From NCBI RefSeq assembly GCF_050436995.1, contig NC_134765.1:9141501-9205500 (forward strand): 64,000 nucleotides of DNA, in the 5' to 3' direction. The stretch is from Anticarsia gemmatalis. Taxonomy: Eukaryota; Arthropoda; Insecta; Lepidoptera; Erebidae. Under the pieces are notes generated by a model. The model did no database searches. It was not told the DNA's origin and worked only from the letters and a program-made list of their open reading frames with translations. Both the position numbers and the translations under genes were made by a program. Positions 58,556 to 64,000 of the stretch are shown here, piece after piece; the first letter of the stretch is position 1, and each line of letters starts with the position of its first letter.

Positions 58556-58779
58556 TATTTTATGCACTCCTAATATTTTTAAAGAATTAAATCACTGAAT
58601 TTATTTAATTTTTTTGAAAATAAATTTGGTATAACCACTGAGTAGACGTGTACACCTTGCGGCGGTCCGGGGGAAGAGGAATCTTATATAAATTAAAACA
58701 CTTTTTTACTTGTTGCATTTAATTCGCAAGAGATTGTCTCTTTTGTCTCATGAATTAATTTAAATTATATAATGTCATT

Positions 58780-59138
58780 TCATTCATTCATATCAAAATG
58801 ATTATTAGTAATGTCAAAATTATTAGCCAAGTTGCTGGCTAAGTTAAAGGAAATGTCAATATTATGTTGCTGAATAGAAACAACTTGTTTAGCCAAGTTC
58901 TTGGCTATTATAGATGTAAAATAGGATAACGAACTTACTATTTGTCTTTTACAATAATTGGAAAGATAATAACTATCTTTTTTCTTATATAATGACAAAG
59001 GTACCTGGTTGTTTTAGTTGTTCCAAAATATCCTTACAAGCCATTTCTTTTTTTTTTTACACTATCCATATACTTCGGATGTTGTAGATTATATATAAAC
59101 TCATATTTACGTACACATTCTATTAGTTTTTCGTCCTC
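58780..59138 (-). pseudogene. MADF-domain gene fragment
   Basis: From ATG at 59138 the frame gives MEDEKLIECVRKYEFIYNLQ and HPKYMDS, the start of a MADF domain. After a run of 11 A (59048-59058) the expected continuation (EMACKDILEQLKQPG) is one frame off. A donor-like CAG|GTACC follows near 59005. Downstream, 58998-58780 holds SIIAKNLAKQVVSIQQHN and a second NLA-rich block, perhaps part of the same gene. Too little remains to assign it to a host or an element. Confidence 0.5.
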
Positions 59139-59178
59139 CATTTTTACTCATCTATAGGCATTCACGCCTCTCGTTGAA

Positions 59179-59590
59179 CTAATGAACGGAATGGCAACAG
59201 AGCAACACTGTTACTAAAGGACCAGCTGTCCCAAGTGTGTCATCGATCTTCAAAATATCTGATAGCCTTTGTCTCAACACTCTAGGTAAATTTAACTGTG
59301 TCTGTCGTTCTCTTATATAGGGTTCAATTAGTTTCGAGACCAAATTCTTAAATAATTTTGAGTTTTGAATTAGCTGCTGATGGATCACCTGGCTGTTAAT
59401 TGTACTAACATTGAGCATAGATAAAATACTACCATAAGCCATCTTCTTGTCGCTCGAGCACAATTGTAATTTGCACGTTAACGATCTACGACATCGACCC
59501 CGCCCTTGGTGGCATTATAATCTAAAATTATACTGGGCTTTTGAGTTTCAAACCAAACCATCAAAAAAGTTGAGTTTGTACCGTATACTA
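59179..59590 (-). pseudogene. piggyBac transposase, C-terminal scrap
   Basis: Near 59540-59490 the minus strand reads KPSIILDYNATKGGVDVVD with the third catalytic Asp, then a stop. The frame 59463-59179 continues one base off with SILSMLNVSTINSQVIHQQL and LPRVLRQRLSDI. No Cys-rich tail is visible. It is a different piggyBac lineage from the copies at 27163 and 36629. Confidence 0.65.
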
Positions 59591-59800
59591 AATTATTTAA
59601 ATTAAAAATTATCATTTTTTTCCAAGAGACCGCTGTTATTGGTAATGTGTTCTCAAGAACAGAAGTGCATCTAACATTTTATAAGATAGTGTACTTCTTA
59701 TTTTATTGCAAAAGCGGTAAACCCGGTATTGTCTTTCAAAGCCGGTTTTCAAAAGATTTCTGATAACCCCCAGTTTTCGGTTTTTTCCCAGTCTTCGGTT

Positions 59801-59841
59801 GCAGGGCGTGCAAAATCGGAAACCGGTTTTGCACGCCCTGC
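59801..59841. repeat. Perfect hairpin resembling two hAT ends back to back
   Basis: GCAGGGCGTGCAAAA (59801-59815) is exactly mirrored by TTTTGCACGCCCTGC (59827-59841) around 11 bases. The arm resembles the hAT-like tip TAGGGCATGCAA at 28706. AACCGG-type motifs crowd the region 59715-59830. Confidence 0.7.
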
Positions 59842-60499
59842 TTCAGCCCACTTAGATACGTCAGCTGCTGTTTTGAAAGTTGTAGTTCATCTGAGTGTTT
59901 GGGGCGGAAGGGGATGTTTGTGAGTGATGATTGGAATGGTAATGATTGTTAAATCGGTAATGGCGATGGCGATGGCTGGTATTGAGATGGATGTCAATAC
60001 TGGTGTGATGGTTGATATGGTGTGGATATTGACGTGCGGAGCGGGTATGATCATTTCATCGTATGTTATTTTACCAGTAGATTGTGGATTTGAGGAGTGA
60101 AGCTCATTGGAGTAGATGATTCTGTTTTTATCATTAATTGGAGACGTCGATGGTGGTAAAGGAGTGGAGATTATCTCAAAATTTACATTATTATTCGTAG
60201 TCTAAGAATTACGGTGTGACGTGGAATAAGGCTCTGTAAATGACGACTGAACACGTGGAGGTCGGCTTGATATTATGTATTCACTTGAAGTTGATGTTGG
60301 CCTAAAAGGGATATAATATTAAGGGGATGGTGTGTCTCGCAAAAATTACCTCCGTTTCACTCTTTGGATAAATAAACCATCTATTTCATACATTTTTAGG
60401 TTCCTAAGGAGGCGCTTAGGAATTTCACTGATATTTTAGCCAAAAGCTTGCCATACAAATAGCATTATTCTTCATTATCTGAAGGTTTTGATTGACGTT
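59842..60499. other. Region without a recognised gene
   Basis: On the minus strand from about 60330 to 59890 one frame stays open for long stretches (one stop) with a Pro/Thr/Ser/Ile-rich composition. It might belong to the relic at 60500-60720 but shows no known domain. Confidence 0.3.
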
Positions 60500-60720
60500 T
60501 ACCTAGTGCGTTCGTTAATTGACTAAATTTTAGACTCTGTGGTTGTGGTGGTAATGATTTCAGTTTTGTAGTCAAAGTTGTTTATGATCCAGGTGGTTTT
60601 ACCGCACCCTGGAACTCCGTTGACCCAGGTGATGTTTGGTAGTTCCTAGTTGTTGTAGGGATCCTCTTGTATTAAAGAGCTGGCTTTCTCCAGGATCCTA
60701 TCCTCGAGTCAGATCTTTGT
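60500..60720 (-). pseudogene. Fragment like an RNA-virus superfamily 1 helicase
   Basis: About 60 codons on the minus strand contain a Walker A block, WVNGVPGCGKTTW, preceded by Asn/Trp-type context and followed by a Thr run. The GVPGCGKT form is typical of superfamily 1 helicases of alphavirus-like RNA viruses, including insect and plant lineages. A TAG interrupts the frame a few codons upstream and the frame changes near 60515. No polymerase or capsid motif was seen, so this would be a short, dead endogenous viral element. A cellular or transposon NTPase is the alternative. Confidence 0.4.
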
Positions 60721-61302
60721 GTCCTTTGTTGTCACCACGGTGGGGTTTGGTAAGTGATTGTGCCTTGCCTAGACTCAATCTCTTGCTCAGACTCAGGGCT
60801 TGCTTCTGTGACCCGTCGCTTACCTCCCTTGCACGTTTGGTAGGTGCTTCGCTGGTGCCTTGGAGCGCCTGCAGCTTCCTCAGCCGACGATTCCGCCTTT
60901 GTGCTGATGCGCTGGGACCCTCCTGCGTGCCCCTGTGTTTGGTATTGGGGTCAGATTTCCGTGGCCCACGGGGGCCCCTAGAGGCCACCCCGGTCCTTCC
61001 GCTCTGGATTCTCCCGCTACTGCTCCCTTCGGCACTTTCGTTCGCCGGAGATTGGGTCGCCTTATCGACACCGTTCGGGCCTATTGCGGCCCGTTCGGTT
61101 TGCCTATCGGGCTTCCCCTCCGCTCTTGACCCAACTTTAGAGTTGGCTTTGGTTCCAGTTTGTCGTGGCAGCCCACAGGTTCTCTTGCAAGATACCTCGG
61201 TCCAGCTACACGAGTCGCTGTCGCCCCCGCTTTCGCCCTCGGTTGGCTTTGCGCTATGCGCGTTAGGTGCTTTCGCACTGTATTTATTGGGTTTTAGTTT
61301 TT
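60698..61302 (-). CDS. Open frame of basic, low-complexity composition
   Basis: About 200 codons are open on the minus strand from 61302 to a stop at 60698. The product is rich in Arg, Lys, Ser, Gly and Ala (GDSDSCSWTEV early, then SRGPRGPRKSD and AQRRNRRLRKLQAL). It resembles the disordered N-terminal part of some LINE or gag ORF1 proteins but has no zinc knuckle. The block is much GC-richer than its surroundings. The reading on the opposite strand (60636-61490) is also open, a common effect of such composition. Confidence 0.35.
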
Positions 61303-61319
61303 ATTATAACTATCCATTC

Positions 61320-61450
61320 ATTCTCATTCATCATTTCTCGGGGTTAGAAAGCACATTCTGGCTTTTATGTACTTTGCCAAAATGTACTCTCAAACCCCGT
61401 TCACCTTTAAAGATACGAGCCTGGGAGCATTGGGGGCAGCGCACTAGACC
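61320..61450 (-). pseudogene. 5' fragment of the restriction-endonuclease LINE
   Basis: The minus strand gives GLVRCPQCSQARIFKGERGL and HFGKVHKSQNVLS, nearly the same zinc finger as at the start of the LINE protein at 57413. The upstream side changes abruptly at 61455 to RAG1-like sequence and downstream it stops after about 40 codons. Confidence 0.75.
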
Positions 61451-61454
61451 ACCC

Positions 61455-61905
61455 TGCGATGCATTCCATAAAACGTATCCATATATGTAGCGACGATAAT
61501 CCATATTTGTACAAGTCGGTATCAATTTTTTTATTCAATAACAAAGACAAGTTATTCATTTCTGTAGGAACAGCTTTACATATGTCACATCTTTGTGTTG
61601 TAGTTTCACAGAGAATCGATGTTACTTTACCATCTATCATGGTAAGAAATAATGAATGTGAGACTTTCGTTTCTCCAATTTCTGTTTCCTTCAATTCATT
61701 TATCTCCATTTCAATTTCGTTTTTTTCTCTTAAAATCGTTGATTTATTATTTTTTTCAAACTTGACAAATATTGGACGATAAGTACCAATATGCTGAATT
61801 TGGGGAGTCATTTTCTCAGATAATTTGTTCGCCGAAAACAATTTTTATTGGTACTAAACTACCCATAAAAATGCTTGAATCATCTGTCAGAGCACTGTCT
61901 TCCGT
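61455..61905 (-). pseudogene. RAG1/Transib-like recombinase, middle part
   Basis: From about 61905 one frame reads DDSSIFMGSLVPIKIVFG, matching the VPLQLVYG region of the copy at 24881. After a shift the frame 61841 downward gives TYRPIFVKFEK, HSLFLTMIDGKVTSILCET, QRCDICKAVPTEMNNL and YGLSSLHIWIRFMEC. The CDIC block corresponds in place to the CTLC zinc region of RAG1. The part overlaps only slightly with the 24.9-26.5 kb copy and continues it, but again stops before the second catalytic Asp. Confidence 0.5.
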
Positions 61906-61923
61906 TGTAATTTTTTGCTCATA

Positions 61924-63227
61924 AAGGGTGGTTAAATTTCAAGGGCCGATGTTGATTCTGAATAAAACACAAACTATTTAGGAAATTATTGTAATTTTAT
62001 TTTATTATGATATATTGGTATTACTCAATTATGTATGGAACAAAATATCGGCGAAATGGGCGCCGCGACCTCGGCGGCACACCTCCATCCGATGGTCCAA
62101 ATTTTCGATGACGCTGAGGCATAATGGAGGTTCTATGCCGTTAATGTGCCTAATTATCCGATCCTTTAGCTCTTGAATTGTTGCTGGCTTATCGACGTAC
62201 ACCTTTTCTTTCAAATAACCCCAAAGAAAAAAGTCCAACGGTGTCAAATCACATGATCTTGGCGGCCAATTGACATCGCCATTACGTGAGATACCACGGC
62301 CATTGAATTTGTTGCGCAAAAGAGCCATTGTTTCGTAAGCTGTGTGGCAAGTGGCACCGTCCTGCTGAAACCACATATCGTCCACATCCATATCTTCCAA
62401 TTCGGGCCTTAAAAAGTTCGTTATCATCTCACGATAGCCAACACCATTCACAGAAACTGCCTGACCGGCCTCATTTTGGAAAAAATACGGCCCGATGATG
62501 CCGCCAGCCCATAAACCGCACCAAACAGTCACTCTTTGTGGGTGCATTGGCTTTTCGACAATCACTCTTGGATTCTCATTCGCCCAAATGCGGCAATTCT
62601 GTTTATTGACGAATCCACTGAGGTGAAAATGTGCCTCATCACTGAAGATGATTTTCTTCTTCTTCGAAAATTGATCATACACTGTTGCCATTTCTTGCCA
62701 CCAATCTGCCCATTCACGACGTTTGGAATGGTCAAGAGGCTTTAGTTCTTGAGCCAATTGCACCTTGTAAGCGTGTAAATGCAAGTCTTTATGCATAATG
62801 TTCATCAACGACGAGCGTGAGAGGTGCAATTGTTGGGCACGACGACGAGTTGAGGTGGACGGCTCTTCAGCCACACTATCGCGAACAGCAGCAATATTTT
62901 CTGCAGTACGAGCTGGACGAGCATGCACTGGTGTTCTCACATCTTCTACAGACCCAGTTTGCTCGATTTTTTCCACGATTTTTGCGATTGTACGCACATT
63001 TGGACGATTAAATTGACCAAAAAAATCACGAAGTGCACGATATGCATTTTGATTTGAACGCCCATTTTCATAATAAGTCTGGATAACACGTTGTTGGATT
63101 GTGTATCTCTCCATGGTTCAAATTGAGTAAGTCTGAAATAAAGAAATGTCAAATAAAATTCGGAAAAAAACTTGGCGTTTAGGTGTGGTTCACATTCAAC
63201 ATCGGCCCTTACAATTTAACCACCCGT
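61924..63227 (-). mobile_element. Intact DD41D-type mariner element
   Basis: Inverted ends (AAGGGTGGTTAAATTTCAAG at 61924 and ACGGGTGGTTAAATTGTAAG read inward from 63227) match over more than 30 bp and are flanked by TA (61922-61923 and 63228-63229). The element is 1304 bp with one open transposase gene. Confidence 0.9.
62029..63114 (-). CDS. mariner-family transposase, DD41D type, open frame
   Basis: 361 residues without a stop. The first ~120 residues contain two helix-turn-helix regions (RVIQTYYENGRSNQNAYRAL; STRRRAQQLHLSRSSLMNIM) that bind the ends. The catalytic Asp residues lie in KIIFSDEAHFHL, WFQQDGATCHTA and SCDLTPLDFFLWGYLKEKVY; between the second and the third (TPLD) there are 41 residues, the signature of the DD41D (rosa/Visitor) lineage. 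The enzyme would cut and paste the element at TA. With good ends and an open gene this is the element in the window most likely to be active, or recently so. Confidence 0.92.
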   Translation of the reverse strand: MERYTIQQRVIQTYYENGRSNQNAYRALRDFFGQFNRPNVRTIAKIVEKIEQTGSVEDVRTPVHARPARTAENIAAVRDSVAEEPSTSTRRRAQQLHLSRSSLMNIMHKDLHLHAYKVQLAQELKPLDHSKRREWADWWQEMATVYDQFSKKKKIIFSDEAHFHLSGFVNKQNCRIWANENPRVIVEKPMHPQRVTVWCGLWAGGIIGPYFFQNEAGQAVSVNGVGYREMITNFLRPELEDMDVDDMWFQQDGATCHTAYETMALLRNKFNGRGISRNGDVNWPPRSCDLTPLDFFLWGYLKEKVYVDKPATIQELKDRIIRHINGIEPPLCLSVIENLDHRMEVCRRGRGAHFADILFHT

Positions 63228-63229
63228 TA

Positions 63230-63369
63230 GTTGATATGACAATGACATGACAAGACTATCAGTTTTTAAGTTTGATAAAACAGAGCTATCCATAGTTACC
63301 ATAGTTTTGTTTTGTAGTGTTAGTGTTACAATAAAAATAAAACACCAAACATTATTTCAGAACTATGCA
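63230..63369. other. Spacer between mariner and SWIM module
   Basis: No feature seen; probably the 3' flank of the SWIM gene. Confidence 0.3.
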
Positions 63370-64000
63370 TTTAATCATCTAATGTGATAAGAACATTATC
63401 TAAGAATGCAGCAGCTGGAACAATATGAGCCTGGTATCTTGCCCATCCTAAGTACCACATAATTGTCATAATGTGTGCACAACATTCAACAAAAGTCCGG
63501 TTGCCAGAAACACAATTAAATAAATAACACCAATAACCTAATATTGCATCTCTAGGTTCACCTTGATTAGAGGTTGCTCATCATACAATAACTATGTATA
63601 ATATTCACGTCTCGAAGTATGCCTTGATTTGATACGACCTCTCAATAAGACTGGATGATTTCCACCTATGTGCATTACAAGTTCCTCTGAGAACTCGACA
63701 TCAGGATATACCTCAACTTCATAAATGCCTCTGTCTCTTATCTGTTCGCCATAATATGAGCGGGCCTGCTGGACTTGATAGGGTCCCAATGAAATGTTTT
63801 AGTTTTAAATCATTCAAATTGAGAAGCGGAAATCTGTTAGATAAGCTCAGGCAGACTTGCATCTATATTTCTAAATAAAACTCTCCTTCTATTTAAATTG
63901 TTTGCCTCTATAAACTGCCCTAAGTAATTAGGCATATTCAGCCTTGAAGTTGCTATTTCAGCAATTTGTTCTGCATTATGTGGGTTTTCTATCACTCTGT
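63370..64000 (-). pseudogene. SWIM-type zinc-finger module, second copy, broken and cut by the window edge
   Basis: The order matches the copy at 24266-24870. Near 64000-63840 it has HNAEQIAEIATSRLNMPNYL and NNLNRRRVLFRNID. Then comes a stop, then FPLLNLNDL, and in the frame 63789-63592 GPYQVQQARSYYGE and LLRGRIKSRHTSRREYYT. From 63520 to 63415 it has the zinc signature NCVSGNRTFVECCAHIMTIM and WYLGWARYQAHIV, ending LITLDD at 63375. At least three frame breaks and two stops are present, and the first Cys of the usual C-x-C pair is replaced (NC rather than C-x-C). Confidence 0.6.

Noticed and set aside
60636..61490. 284-codon open frame on the + strand
   Set aside because: Leu/Pro/Ser-rich with no motif; it mirrors the GC-rich basic frame on the other strand, and its last part covers the antisense of the LINE zinc finger at 61320-61450.

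Overview
The window looks like nuclear DNA of an insect, most likely a moth or butterfly. The evidence is an AT-rich background, spliced host and transposon genes with GT-AG introns, short Helitron copies ending in CTAG of the kind scattered through lepidopteran genomes, tRNA-like SINE fragments, a dispersed repeat containing ACTGCTGGGCA, and a very dense mixed load of DNA transposons and LINEs. No bacterial-type operon, rRNA, CRISPR array or true tRNA was seen.

Layout. 1-15.6 kb: no protein gene; one palindromic Tc1/mariner-like element (1814-3418), SINE-like pieces, four short Helitron copies or fragments, and a GC-rich stretch near 9.3-9.8 kb that may be a promoter of a leftward gene. 15.6-17.7 kb: MYG1 (+ strand, four exons), the only host gene I can name. 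18-24 kb: a tiny MITE, a Tc1 element with a Helitron inside it, and a mariner between two copies of a local direct repeat. 24-36 kb (mostly - strand): relics of a RAG1/Transib-like recombinase, a SWIM-type zinc-finger module, piggyBac, hAT, pogo, Harbinger, mariner and an IS630-like transposase, and an ORF1-only LINE. 36.6-42.8 kb: one piggyBac element bounded by TTAA, interrupted by a 3.9 kb element with its own inverted ends and a multi-exon gene of a poorly known insect family. 43-47.9 kb: a Harbinger-type pair (transposase exons on +, MADF/BESS protein on -), a MULE transposase and a hAT MITE. 48-58.6 kb: one LINE (ORF1, ORF2) split by a second LINE with a restriction-like endonuclease and by a YqaJ-bearing DNA element; taking out both, with one target-site copy each, leaves an ORF1 length divisible by three. 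58.7-64 kb: MADF, piggyBac and hAT scraps, a short viral-helicase-like relic, a second RAG1-like piece, an intact DD41D mariner and a second SWIM module.

How it fits together. MYG1 is a housekeeping mitochondrial/nuclear nuclease gene. Nearly everything to its right is a nested stack of mobile elements: Helitron in Tc1, 3.9 kb element in piggyBac, LINE and YqaJ element in LINE, mariner between SWIM and RAG1-like relics. Most copies are broken by stops, frameshifts or deletions. Few frames are open over their whole length: the LINE ORF2 (48633-51593), the ORF1-only element (34539-35705), the DD41D transposase (62029-63114) and the MADF/BESS frame. All family names come from motifs read by eye; no database search was possible.
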